Positions 47,346 through 58,211 of a stretch of DNA of 64,000 nt are shown piece by piece (position 1 is the stretch's first letter; every line of letters begins with the position of its first letter). The translations under genes were made by a program, and so were the position numbers. Source of the stretch: Zoroaster sp. YZ-2022 (Eukaryota > Echinodermata > Asteroidea > Forcipulatida > Zoroasteridae); the NCBI GenBank assembly GCA_029582265.1, contig CM055831.1, positions 806,001 to 870,000 on the forward strand, in the 5' to 3' direction. The notes below the pieces were generated by a model. That model searched no databases and was not told where the DNA came from. It saw only the letters and a program-made list of their open reading frames with translations.

Positions 47346-48505
47346 TCCCTTAACCTCTCAACCTCTTCAATTCCAAAAAAAGGGCATATTCTGGGCACCT
47401 AGATTAACTTGGATTGTTTCTGATTATGTTTTATGAAGAATTTAGGCATGAAGCATGTACTGAAATACATGTCCGCATAGTTTAGAAACTCAGCCCAAGA
47501 ATATACCTTTTTTAAGGACTTCTTTCAAGTTTATCTTTTTAGCATTCACAACTTTCCAAATAGCTTATTAATCTCTTGATGTAGATCTGTTTTCACATTG
47601 TGACAAGGTTCACCTTCCACTAATATTAACATGTATATTTGTTTCACATTGTGACATTGGTTCACCATTCACTAATATTAACATAATACTATATTAACAT
47701 GTTTCAATCCTTGTCTAACCATTTTACCTCGAAATCATTCTTTGGTTTTGGTTGTTCTGTAACTTCTAACAACATTGATTTCTTTATTGTGTTCTTCATA
47801 AAGGGCTTTCTTTAATCATTTTATTATCTATAAATGAAATATGTATCACCAGTGGTTTTTGCTATTTTAATAGCAACATTTGCTATTTTAACGGACATTT
47901 AATTTTTCATCAGAAAATCGCCATTTGACTTGAGAATGTGAATATTTAACAATTGCTGTAAAATGACACATTTCTTTTAAATAATTGTAAGAAACCTGGT
48001 TTTACAGTAAATATGTACTGACATTAATTCATGATGGTCCTGTCATGAATTCATGTTGGCAATTTTTTACTGTTAAACCAATCTTCTGACAACTATATTG
48101 TGAAATATCTTATTTCAAAATACTTGTATCCCTTTCTAATAGGAAATTATCAATGTTCCAATAAAAAACACCGGTAATTACCTGAAAATGAAGAAACTGA
48201 GTGAATTATTATTAAAAAGCTGACTTAATTGTAAGATGGAAATTAAATCAAACAAGAAATTATTCAAAATAATTAGACACTTTCTCAGGTTGCATTTATT
48301 GATGAATTTCTTGCATTGGGATATTGAACAATTGATTTGATTTTTGTCCTTTCACTGACGTATCTATGAACCAGTTTCCCAGGTTCACTGGGTTCCACCA
48401 TAACTGCGGTGATACCTACATTCTGGTTAAGTGTTCGTTTCCTATGAAGTCCAGTGCTTCTTCAACCAATCTGAACACTCTATTTGACGAAATGATAAGC
48501 TTACC

Positions 48506-48846
48506 GCGTATTTGAGAATGCGTGTGAGACGCGCATGCAGTGTGATACCACCACAGTAATAGAGGAAAACAGTGGTCACCGGATTATATCTGTTGATTCT
48601 TCCAAGTATAGATACATTTATATACATTTGACCAATGGTATACTCTCCTTTAAATAACAAATAAGAAGTTTTGCATGTCCTATTTCAGATTTCCTTCCTA
48701 GCGAATCGGTCAGCAAAAGAGGTGCATAGTCCAGGCATGTCCATGGGAGGTACAGGATGGACACCACCCAGGGCATACTTCCCCTGAGCTTCCACACCAA
48801 GTATTGCCCTACAAGCTGTAAGTTCAATTAAAACCCCTATACACTA
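48506..48846 (+). pseudogene. Exon fragment of SH3-gene neighbourhood, copy 2
   Basis: A duplicate of 41150-41463, with acceptor 'tgtcctatttcag' and donor 'caagctGTAAGTTC'. It is longer by 'HSPGMS' than copy 1 and has the same in-frame TGA after 'PRAYFP'. It was therefore duplicated with the stop present, or the frame is not the coding one. Confidence 0.4.
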
Positions 48847-48897
48847 TTGGTAATCTCAAAATAACACAAATGATCAGTTTCACATGAAACTTACTTG

Positions 48898-49026
48898 GTG
48901 TAAAGTTGATAATGGTATAAAACAACCCTGATATCTTTCTGTCTCGGGTTGATATCATTTAGTGTAAAGTTGATAATGGTATAAAACAACCCTGATATCT
49001 TTCTGTCTCGGGTTGATATCATTTAG
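48898..49026. repeat. Perfect 64-bp tandem duplication
   Basis: 'gtgtaaagttgataatgg'...'gggttgatatcattta' is present twice in direct succession with no mismatch noticed, so it is recent or an assembly artefact. Confidence 0.9.
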
Positions 49027-49354
49027 GTAAAATTAAGAAATAATTTCCAAAATTAATGTATGTTATTCAAAGACAGAAATTCCATATTAGATGCAGAAAT
49101 GTTTCCATAAGTGTATACTGGCTTTTCATACAGACACATATTTGGTGAATATTGTATCTTATAAGAATCTTTTTTGATTATTGTTATCATGTTATTATAA
49201 TTTAAACATATCATTTTTATTATGATTACAGATTACAACTTTTTCTCCGAGCCAATTATAATACTGTTCTCTTTATAATTCACAACAATTTGAAACTTTG
49301 TCAGTTTTGATTTAAGAAATGGTAATTTTTCTGTTGAATTCCAATGACCCACAG

Positions 49355-49512
49355 AGTCAGGGAGGCACAGCCAACTTCACATTCAACTCACCGCCGTCAC
49401 AGAAGAAGACCGACCACCGCCGCATGGTGGCACTCTATGACGACACCGCCCAGATGAACTCAACCTCAGACAGGGTGACTGGATATCGGTGCTTCATGAA
49501 GACAACGAGAGT
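49355..49512 (+). pseudogene. SH3-domain exon (N-terminal half), jouberin/AHI1-like, frameshifted
   Basis: After 'tgacccacag' the frame reads 'SQGGTANFTFNSPPSQKK', then the SH3 start 'MVALYDDTAQ' (the ALYDY motif). A small indel near 49455-49465 shifts to the frame giving 'ELNLRQGDWISVLHEDNE', the RT-loop and second strand. The domain then breaks off; the 'NWW' half is found at 50473, 50585 and 59336. The pattern 'ALYD.TA...EL...GD.I.V..DNE.WW.G....GQ..YFPA..V' resembles the SH3 domain of jouberin (AHI1), a ciliary transition-zone protein that has WD40 repeats, then SH3, then a basic tail. WD40 exons are not in this window. The assignment is tentative and other SH3 proteins are possible. Confidence 0.5.
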
Positions 49513-50472
49513 AGACACAATCAGCGACTCCGAGTTAGTAGTGGTCATGTGATGTATAGTGAGTACAAAATAACAACAAACCAGCAGTGTGCTGTGTATA
49601 AACATAGGGAGCTCAATGGAGGGTTTTAAAACAACGACCCATTGATTGCTGAATGGCAAGGGAAGGCAAACTGAATGTTCAAAATCATGTTATATTCATT
49701 CTAGAATCTCTGTGCAATTTAAGCTCTGGAATTCACGTAATGCTTTGTGACTTTGTCAAAGTCATAGGAGACTGGCGTACTACTCTACTGTATTTACTAA
49801 CAGTCGTTTTCCCGGTTTCGGATTTTCCCGGTTCTGGATAGCTGCAAATTAAAAAATCTGTTTAATCCACATCTCTTCAGATAGGAAATTGATACTTTAC
49901 TGAGGTGAGGAATAACTAATGAACTATCTAATGTGTAATTTTCATCCACTAAACTGCGTCCGTTGTGAAGATATTGATCATTTAGTGACGCAAACTCGGT
50001 TAAACACTAAGTCGAAAACGTTAAAATACGAAGGTCCCCAAAAAGCGACATTGACGTTCTTTGCTGCCGACTGGAAAATGTAGTTACGTTTTTCAACATT
50101 GAATTTTTCTAAAGTTGTGAAAATTTCATTTTTTTAAAAGTCTGTGTTGTATTTTTATATAAAAGAGTTGAACAAACATTGAAGATCGCTCCAAAATGAG
50201 TGGTGGCCGAGCCTTGCCCTAGTTCCGGATAAAAACTTCTTCGCGCATTGATAATGTGCGTAATGTTTGGAAATAAAAATTGGGAACATCTCCGATCGAT
50301 TTAGAGAACTTAAACTCGTGTTCCAACCAACAAATGCAACATCTATGATGTGCCTTGTACATCAGAAGCACTCGGAAGAAGCCATGCTTTTCCATATACT
50401 ACGTGTTGCTTGCTTGGTTTGTTTACATTTTATACCCACTATGAGTCACGTGACTCCGGTCGCCGATTGTGT

Positions 50473-50530
50473 CTATTGGTGGATAGGACAACTGGATAAT
50501 GGACAGCAAAGATACTTCCCAGCAAACTGA
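50473..50530 (+). pseudogene. SH3 C-terminal half, copy A (frameshifted)
   Basis: 'YWWIGQLDNGQQRYFPA' followed by a stop. Compared with 59336-59458, 8 bases of the 'YYV' codons are missing ('ccagcaaactgatg' versus 'ccagcatactacgtcactgatg'). Confidence 0.65.
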
Positions 50531-50584
50531 TGAATGTAAGAGTGGGGTGCGGGGGGTCAGGAGAAGGGGTGAGATGGTAGCGTT

Positions 50585-50650
50585 GACTGGATATCACTGC
50601 TTCATGAAGACAACGAGAATTGGTGGATGGCACAACTGGATAATGGACAG
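50585..50650 (+). pseudogene. SH3 half, copy B (truncated)
   Basis: 'DWISLLHEDNENWWMAQLDN' then GQ. It joins directly to the GC-rich downstream 'gtggggggcagggggtcagg', lacking the 'RYFPAYYV' codons. It begins earlier than copy A and includes the DWIS strand, so the two are different deletion products of one exon placed 110 bp apart. Confidence 0.65.
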
Positions 50651-50776
50651 CCACCAGTGGGGGGCAGGGGGTCAGGAGGGGAGATTGGCTAAGTTCTGAA
50701 TAATCCTTTATCTATAGTTATCCTTTGGCTATAAAAGGACATGATGTTTAGGATCTTTTGTAAATGAACCTATGTG

Positions 50777-50985
50777 TTAAAGGAACAGTATCGTCATGAT
50801 CAAAGCAGACTTTCAACAGGGCATGGAATCGGTGTCCTAGTTTAAGATGTGACTGAAAATTACTGGCTCATTTATGCAAAGGCAACAGTAATATGACCTT
50901 ATTATGTGAGGTATTATTTTCAGTCAATCTAAAACTAGCACTCTGATTCCATGCCCTGTTGTTCTTGACGATATTGTCCCTTTAA
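50777..50985. mobile_element. MITE 'GGGCATGGAATC' family
   Basis: A well-preserved copy: 'gttaaaggaacagtatcgtc...gggcatggaatcgg' facing 'ctgattccatgccctgttg...gacgatattgtccctttaa'. It sits in a block (50655-50990) repeated at 59470-59805 with its own MITE, so insertion preceded the duplication. Confidence 0.92.
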
Positions 50986-51711
50986 GTATGGATACATTTA
51001 CAGACATTTTACCAAAAGTGTATAATGGCTTTAAATCAATATCTCAATGAGAGAAGAAAAACATCATTTTATAGCAAGTTATTTATCAATTACAAACATT
51101 TTATTATATACACCATCAACATTTAAAAAAAAAAAAAATTATACTTTTGTTAAGACATTGTGTCATAATTTTATTTGGATTGATGTGCTTCAAGATTTCT
51201 AAAATATCCGTCCAGTTAAAACAAAGTACATTTGTAAGGATTTCCTGATATAAAATACGTTCAGTTTGTTGCATAAGGCCCATTTCTTGATATTGCCCAA
51301 AAATGTTACGTTTTAATTTAAACGTTCTCTGCATCATCGTAACAACATTTGTGGCATGATTTTTATCAAGGCACCACTAATGGTATTTATTTCCCACTCA
51401 TTGGGAAGTGTGTGCAAAGTTAGGGACATGTGCACAGAATGCAGGGACTGATGGATAAATCCTATAGGAAAATCCCACTAATTTTGTTTGACAAACTTTG
51501 ACTACTGTGCAAAACTATGAATTGTGTGCTTCGGTTCTTGTCTAAGGTCTCTTTGTTATCTGATTTTGTACATTTGCGTTGTTAATTTCTAATTCATGTG
51601 ACAGTAAATATTATGTTTCTTGTGCATATATTGGTGTGTATTTACCACCAAATGTTGACTTTCTGCATTATATAAGGTCAATTGAAAACGGTGTCAATCC
51701 AGTATGATCCC

Positions 51712-52128
51712 ACCATTCAGTAATTACAATTCATTGTAGCATTCAGTAATTACAATTCAATGTAGCATTCAGTAAATACAATTCATGGTAGCATTCGGTA
51801 AATACAATTCATTGTAGCATTCGGTAAATACAATTCATTGTAGCATTCAGTAAATACAATTCATTGTAGCATTCGGTAAATACAATTCATTGTAGCATTC
51901 GGTAAATACAATTCATTGTAGCATTCAGTAAATACAATTCATTGTATCATTCAGTAAATACAATTCATTGTAGCGTTCAGTAAATACAATTCATTGTAGC
52001 GTTCAGTAAATACAATTCATTGGAGCGTTCAGTAAATACAATTCATTGGAGCGTTCAGTAAATACAATTCATTGTAGCGTTCAGTAAATACAATTCATTG
52101 TAGCATTCAGTAAATACAATTCACTATG
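51712..52128. repeat. 26-bp tandem array 'gcattcagtaaatacaattcattgta'-type
   Basis: About 16 units of 26 bp ('gcattcagtaaatac' plus 'aattcattgta'). Sub-variants 'cggta' and 'gcgttc', 'ttggag' cluster in adjacent units, showing local spread. The paralogous site at 63232-63257 has a single unit. Confidence 0.93.
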
Positions 52129-52153
52129 TTTTATAAAATGAACAAAAGTGAAA

Positions 52154-52366
52154 TTAAAGGGGCAGTATTGTCACAGGGCATGGAATCAGAGTGCTGGTTT
52201 TAAAATTAACTCATTGACAGAAAATAATACCCCACAAGTCATTCATACCGTTGCTGCTGCATAAATAAGCCAGTAATTTTCAGTCACTGTGTTCATCTTA
52301 AACAAGGACACTGATTCCATGCCCTGTTGAAAGTCTGCTCCGATTGAGATGATAGTGTCCCTTTTT
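52154..52366. mobile_element. MITE 'GGGCATGGAATC' family
   Basis: 'attaaaggggcagtattgtc', 'gggcatggaatcag', 'ttgctgctgcataaataagc', 'ctgattccatgccctgttg'. The outer right end has drifted ('gatagtgtccctttt'). Confidence 0.85.
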
Positions 52367-52645
52367 CCCGTTTAAATCTTACATTTGTGAAAATACTGAA
52401 TGTAACTGTTATACAAAGCATCATTATTTCTCATGAACTTTGAACTTTTACAAGACATTTAAAAAAAAAAAATTTACACGAAATGAGGTGAACTCACTGT
52501 TATAACTGGCGACAGTTTGTGCTCATTGAAAACAATTGTAACCGGAGCTTTTGCACACCCAGGAATAATACACAGAATGCAAGTAAGGATACCGTGGACC
52601 AATGAACATTAATGAAATCACAAATCGAGGGAAACTACAACCAAA

Positions 52646-53020
52646 ATGAAACGTCCAAATAAACAAAAAGAAAAACACCCTCAACCAGCGACAATGGGTC
52701 TACAGATCACGGACCCACCATTTCGGCACCATGATAAAATCCGGTCTCTGGCTAACACAACCTTCAGCTGTCATCAGCAGGTGGACGATGGTCTGTATCA
52801 GACATGTACTGTAATAATCGCAGAACGTCCCGACACAAAGATGAAACTACAATTAAGGCTCACTGGACAGACGTTCGCCTTCGCAACCGCCGTCACCGGC
52901 AGCGCTTTGGCAAGTGCCAGCTCGGCTCGAAATCGCCGTACTCGCTGCAACCCCCCAAAAATTGCCACAGGGCTAGACAAGGACGTAGGTGTAGCCCTCA
53001 GTGGTGGCAAGACCCCGTAG
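52646..53020 (+). CDS. Unrecognised open frame in a GC-rich island
   Basis: A 124-codon frame in a locally GC-richer stretch, rich in T, A, R and K with motifs such as 'TDPPFRHHDKIRSL' and 'TGQTFAFATAVTGSALASAS'. No domain is recognised. Two other frames are also open here, so coding is doubtful. It could be a retrogene relic or an exon of the surrounding gene. Confidence 0.2.
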   Translation: MKRPNKQKEKHPQPATMGLQITDPPFRHHDKIRSLANTTFSCHQQVDDGLYQTCTVIIAERPDTKMKLQLRLTGQTFAFATAVTGSALASASSARNRRTRCNPPKIATGLDKDVGVALSGGKTP

Positions 53021-53986
53021 CTTTACCGCATTTTATAACTCTGACTGAACATTCCTAAAGGTAACACGAGAAGGCAATAATAACACTACATAGCTAATAT
53101 TAAGCAAACAAGATACAAAACGTACAACGGAAAGAATGTCGTATCCGGCCGCCACTTTTTAAGGGCTTTTTTGGAATTTTTTTGCAACCACTAACCAGTT
53201 AAAAAATCATTCTATCGATTTTTGGTGGTACAGAAAGCGAAAACTATCTTTAAAATCCACTTTTGTGATGGTTTTCGGACTTGATTTCCCTTCTTAAAAA
53301 TCCTCCCCTTCAGAAAATAGAAGGATCCTATTATAGTTGCCACTACGCATGTACAATGACTGTGTTGGTCACTAATTGTGGAGTTTACAAGATCAGACAG
53401 ACATGACTGAGGAAGTCATCATATACCAAAAATGCCTGATTTTTCATGAAATAAATATCCTGGAATAATTTGAAGTATATGTCCATCATCATCCATATGT
53501 TCTCCACCTTACCAGGTAGGTAAGATTACATTATTGGTTATATTTAATGAAAAATAGTGGTGGCCAGATACGACATTCTACCCCGTACGACTACAATAAG
53601 GAAATTCCTTTTAACTTTGCATCCATAATATAACCGACAAGGTTGTATATTCCCCTGGTTACACAATCTTTGACTTTAAACGGTAAGTGAATGTCATCAT
53701 TTTCATTACACTTCAACCCCTACTTTTCTGTAAAGACAGATATTTAACTAAATAATTTATTTAACTAAATAATTTATATAAGAAATAATAAGAAATGAAT
53801 TTTCATTTTGAAGAATTCACAAAATCTAAACAAATCTTTTGCATGCAGCTTAGCATTTTTGCTTAATCTGCCGCTTTACATCCGTTTTGTGAAACACATG
53901 TATAGATTTTGAATTAGTGGTCTTTACATTTCCATGAAACTTCTTTGTACAGTCTTAAACAATATTTCCTTGGATCTTTTCCCCAG

Positions 53987-54177
53987 TTGCCCAGTTGGAC
54001 CTCGGTCTGACAACTATCGGCGATGGGAAAGAGAAGGAGGAACTACGTCCTGCAACAGCGAAGTCAGAGAAGGCCCTCGTGAGTTTGTTTGAAACCAAGC
54101 GAGACTTGAAGGAGGAAATGGACACGAGTAAGACGTTAAGGATGGAGAGAGTCAAGGCCAAGCTGGCTACTGTCATG
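53987..54177 (+). CDS. Charged helical exon, probably of the SH3 gene
   Basis: Acceptor 'tcttttccccag', frame 'VAQLDLGLTTIGDGKEKEEL', 'RPATAKSEKALVSLFETKRD', 'LKEEMDTSKTLRMERVKAKL', 'ATVM', donor ATG|GTATGA. Strongly charged, likely coiled coil. Codon use and GC are above the surroundings, as for a real exon. It is followed 660 bp later by the damaged second copy of the 42550 exon. Which gene it belongs to is inferred from strand and spacing only. Confidence 0.5.
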
Positions 54178-54483
54178 GTATGACTATCGCTTGAAAATCC
54201 ATAATACATCTCAATAAAATATGTCCATCCAGTATAGAGCTCTTATGACTGACTCTTATGATATATATACTGTATTGGTACTATAGACATCTTTTTCATT
54301 GATCCGGATATTTTAGACAATGTAATTCTAAGTTAATCAACAAATACAAGGAAATACACTACTTACATATTTTTTTTTATTTCACTTTTTAAACCTGTTT
54401 AATAATCAATATCATCAAAAAGTTTATATATTCAATGTTACTAAATTGTGTTGAGTTTTATAAAGAAATACAACAATTTTCTT

Positions 54484-54688
54484 TATAAGTAAGACCAATT
54501 GTGGTGACACCATGTGAAATTCTCTATTGAGTAGTAATTAGTTTGGAAAGGAAACTGGAGGTTACAACTCGACGTTTCGATCAGTATGCTCTGATCGTCT
54601 TCCAAAAGTTCTTTTTAGTTCTTTTTAGAACTAATTACTACGCAAGAGATAATTTCACATGGTGTCACTGCAATTGGTATTATTTATC
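54484..54688. mobile_element. Foldback element, copy 2
   Basis: Same arms and loop hairpin as 42158-42368, carried along by the segmental duplication rather than by transposition. Confidence 0.85.
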
Positions 54689-54841
54689 CTCTTCACCATG
54701 CAAAGCTACAAGTTTTACCTAATCTGCTTTATAACAACCATATTTAATTCATCCACAAAATTTTATACTGTTAAACAAAGCACATAATCTTAAGATTTAT
54801 ACAATAAATTTTAAAATATGCATTCTATTTGTTTTTACTGG

Positions 54842-54990
54842 ACAGTAAAGATAGGCAGGGTACCCCCCGCACTAGCAGACTATGATGACTAGCTCATTTA
54901 CATTTACACCAGGGGGGACCACCCCTATGCATCAACCGACAATGAGCACTTGGGGATCCACATTTGATACAACCCAGTACAAAACACGGG
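54842..54990 (+). pseudogene. Damaged copy of the 42550 exon
   Basis: Two lesions relative to 42550-42699. The acceptor 'ttttacag' has become 'tttactgg', and an extra C ('ggtaccccccgcac') shifts the frame. The donor region 'aacacgggtatgt' has lost the last exonic A. It cannot be spliced and read as the first copy can. Confidence 0.75.
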
Positions 54991-55190
54991 TATGTTGTTT
55001 TAGTTGTTAAGCTGTGGTTGTGACTAACGTTACCAGTAATGGAAATTTTGCTACAAATGTAACATCTGTGGTTGTGACTAGCATTACCAATAGTGGCAAA
55101 TTTACCACAAATGTAACATTTGTGGTTGTGAATAACATTTGTCTACTACTGTGATACAGCACTCGTCCCAATGTGATGTGCACTTTGTAA

Positions 55191-55680
55191 GTCAGAGGAA
55201 TTGGTTTTGTGTACATCGGGTAACCCTCTATTGATGAAAATGTACTAAGTCTCTGAGTTTGGGGCAATTCAGCTTCTGACATGACACTGTGCTACACATT
55301 CAAGTGAAATATAATAAACATGAAGCAAGCATATGTATATATGTGTATGTATATACATATGTATGTATGTATGCATCTATTTTCCCACTTTTTTGGATCC
55401 CTCCCCATGATCCTTTGCTTTCCCTTTTCCCTATAAATGGATGTGTCTTTTATGTTTGTATCTTGTCTACGCCTCTGATGAAGGTCCGGTTTGAAAGCTA
55501 AGGCCACCTTCCAGATTTAATATATATATATAGATAATTGGCATAAATGTACCGCACACCAACATTGGGGCTGGTTAGCTCAGTTGGTAGAGCACTCTTA
55601 CGATATTCGAGAGGTCACAGTTTCGAGTCCGTATGTTTGTATGTATATATGTATGTCTGTATGTATGCATCTGTGATCAG
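55191..55680. mobile_element. Insertion specific to the second copy: hammerhead-like motif, microsatellite and SINE head
   Basis: Absent from the first copy at 42800-42890. It contains a (TATG)n tract at 55335-55374, a plus-strand hammerhead-like core at 55471-55504 ('gcctCTGATGAaggtcc', then 'GAAAgctaaggc') and a tRNA-derived SINE head at 55530-55640 ('ggctggttagctcagttggt', 'agtttcgagtcc'). It accounts for much of the extra 650 bp of the second block. Confidence 0.6.
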
Positions 55681-55938
55681 GCATATGCATTTTAATGTGT
55701 CTAATGGAAATTTAGAATATTTATTTTTTAATAGAGATTTTTAGGCAAAATATAATTTTCTGTGTGAGGTTTTGTTTCTTTTGACGTGTAACAAACGAAT
55801 CATAACAAGATAAGTGATACAATTGTATCAACACTCAAGATTCTTCATGAGATGTCTGTGTAACATCTTGATGAGGACATATTTCACCATTATGATGATG
55901 ATAAGGGAGATTGCCAGTCAGCAGCATGTTGGATTATA

Positions 55939-58211
55939 TCACACCGTGTGATATGTCTTCACTGAGAACCTGTCTGCTGCTACCAGCTGATGCCCATCTG
56001 CAGTGAATGTGATTCCCCTGGGGTAGACCAGACCCTGAGCTATACATGTCATGAATGTACCTTTTTTATCATAATGGTGAATATGACCAGTGAAATCCTC
56101 ATTGCACACTACAATGTATATGCCTGATCTGTCACAGCATACACCATTGCAGTACCTAACTTCCTGACCATTGATTGTTGGTTTGATTGTGAGTAATGAA
56201 GTACCATTGTTATCAACAATGTCTACTTTATGTTGGTCACCACTGACTACAAGTTTGTAATTGATGTCAGTGGCCAAGAAGTAAGGTTTTGTTTTGACTG
56301 GCGTAATGTGAATGAGAGAGCCATCAGTGGGGCTGTGCTTGGTGACCACCATCCTCTCCACATCCCCTACTAAGATGTTACCATCATTATCCACTCCTAC
56401 ACTCCAGAGTTCCACTGCTTGATCACTATGAGGCACTGTGGGGAAGTTAAAGGCATGTGTACCATCATGGTTGTACATCTTGACATTGTTGGTGTCATCC
56501 ACAACTGCTATGTGATTGTGTGTAGCTGCAATGTCACGTGGAACTGGAAAAAGGGTTAAACTTATTATAAAAAATACAAAATAATTGAACTAAATAATAG
56601 TGAAAGTGTTGGGAGATACTACATGTAATGTAACACAATGTTGATGTGTATACAATATACATGTGAATGTCAGCATTTGTGAATGCCTCATTGAACTTGA
56701 TCACAAATGCTTAACCCTAACTCCCTAAGCATTGTTACTGAACAATAACAATCCTTCAAAATCCTCCAACTGCTTTTGTTGTCTAGGGAGATAGGGTTAA
56801 TACAGGGTTTATCAATGTCGCCCTTCATCCATGTACAGTAAAGATATATCGCCCTTTTATTTTTCTTAACTTTGCTGGTAATTTCTGACTATTCTCTTTT
56901 TAATCAGAACATTGCTTTTAGAATAGGGAAAATGCTTTAAAATGAGAAAATCCAAACAAATTATTGTCAAAACCATGATTTCGTAGTAATTATTTGTCTA
57001 ATATTTTGTGAATTGTGTAAATTTTCTGACTAAAAATACAATTCAGAAATTACTGGTAAAATACACCACCACCCCCCCCCCCAAAAAAATGGGCGATACA
57101 TCTACAACTTGTATGTTTATAAAACATGTATATAATAAAGAGACTTACTGCTTTGCATTGGAATGGTGTTTTTGAGGTCTCCCTCAGAGCTGAAGAGTTT
57201 CACCTCTCTATTAACGTCATCTGCCACTGCAAGATCATTGGCTGGAGCTACAGCAGCAATGCCTCTAGTATACTTGAATTTGCCAAACTCATGAAAAAGC
57301 TTCCACTTGCCTTCCATTTCCAGTTTACCCAAGTTGATGTCTTCATCATCATTACTCTGCTTAAACCTCGGGCATGACAGGCTGCAGTCAATCTGTGGTA
57401 CAGTTTGACCGGTCACCAATTTCAAGTCAGGATACAGTTCAAGGAAATTAAAGTTAGAAGAATTCTTGGTGACATCTTCCGCTACCTCTAGTGAGTATTG
57501 CTTCTTCTGCAGCATCATACTCACGGTTTTCTCATGCTCATCAAATCTTGTGTTACGATCTCGCTCCAGGTTTTTGATTTCAGCAATCATGCGATTCTCT
57601 TCCCTTTTTACCTTTGCTATTATCTTAGCTGCTTTGTCATGAACCTCTGTCATGATCCCTCTTACTTTCTTTCCAAATTCCTGCTTAGCTTGAGATGATG
57701 CTGCTAATAAATGTTCAAATGCCTTGATTTCTCTCTTAAACTCTGGGAAGACATCTTTCATCAACTGCCTGCCTTCTAGAGCAGCTGTGTCATAGTCAAT
57801 ATAGTGGTGTTCAGGTTTAGGGTGGTCGATGATGGTACAATTTCCACATATCAACTTTTCACACTTCACGCAGTAAAACCGATTAATTTCCCCCTTGTGT
57901 TTTTGACATCTTGACTCATCCTCTAGTGTTTTGGCCGAGATGGCATCCTTCCTCTGTAGTGATGAGACCTCGTCTAAGAGACCCTCTAAATAGAAATTGG
58001 TTTTCAGGCCAGTAACCCCCTCCTTAGGAAGTTGTGTCTCCCGTCGACACACTGGGCAGGGCATCTGTTTTGCATCTTTGTAGTAGTCCACCAGACAGTT
58101 CTCACAGAAACTGTGGAGGCAGTCTAATGCTTTTGGTTTTGTGTATCTATCATGACAGATACTGCATTGCAGATGATTCTCACTGATTGTCTTCAATGCT
58201 GCAGAAGCCAT
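55939..58211 (-). CDS. TRIM/RBCC-NHL-like E3 ubiquitin ligase, copy 2
   Basis: Exons 57149-58211 (donor GTAAGT, phase 1) and 55939-56543 (acceptor 'tttttccag'), 555 residues, with the same intron position as copy 1. The RING (C16, C19, C31, H33, C36, C39, C52, C55), B-box 2 and coiled coil are all complete. The propeller is 5-7 residues shorter: 'PHSDQAVELWSVGVDNDGN' replaces the longer 'SEGGKKAVDLQSVAVNNDGN', and 'KDKNTGH' becomes 'EDFTGH'. No stop or frameshift, so both paralogues appear functional. Differences concentrate in the propeller, the presumed recognition surface, while RING and B-box are almost unchanged. It lies antisense among SH3-gene exon fragments, as copy 1 does. Confidence 0.93.

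Larger units (their letters stand above)
51050..52480 (+). repeat. Segmental duplicate, partner at 62640-63660
   Basis: Matching runs include 'atctcaatgaga', 'ttatagcaagttatttatca', 'tgatgtgcttcaag', 'cattgggaagtgtgtgcaaa', 'ggtctctttgttatctgatt' and the following MITE. The two copies differ mainly in the 26-bp array (16 units here, one there). Confidence 0.85.
54270..55190 (+). repeat. Start of the second segmental copy (partner 41945-42800)
   Basis: From 'atccggatattttagacaat' onward the sequence tracks 41945-42800: spacer, foldback element (54484-54688), damaged exon (54842-54990), and 'gttaccagtaatgg' with an extra local duplication at 55020-55120. Confidence 0.85.
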
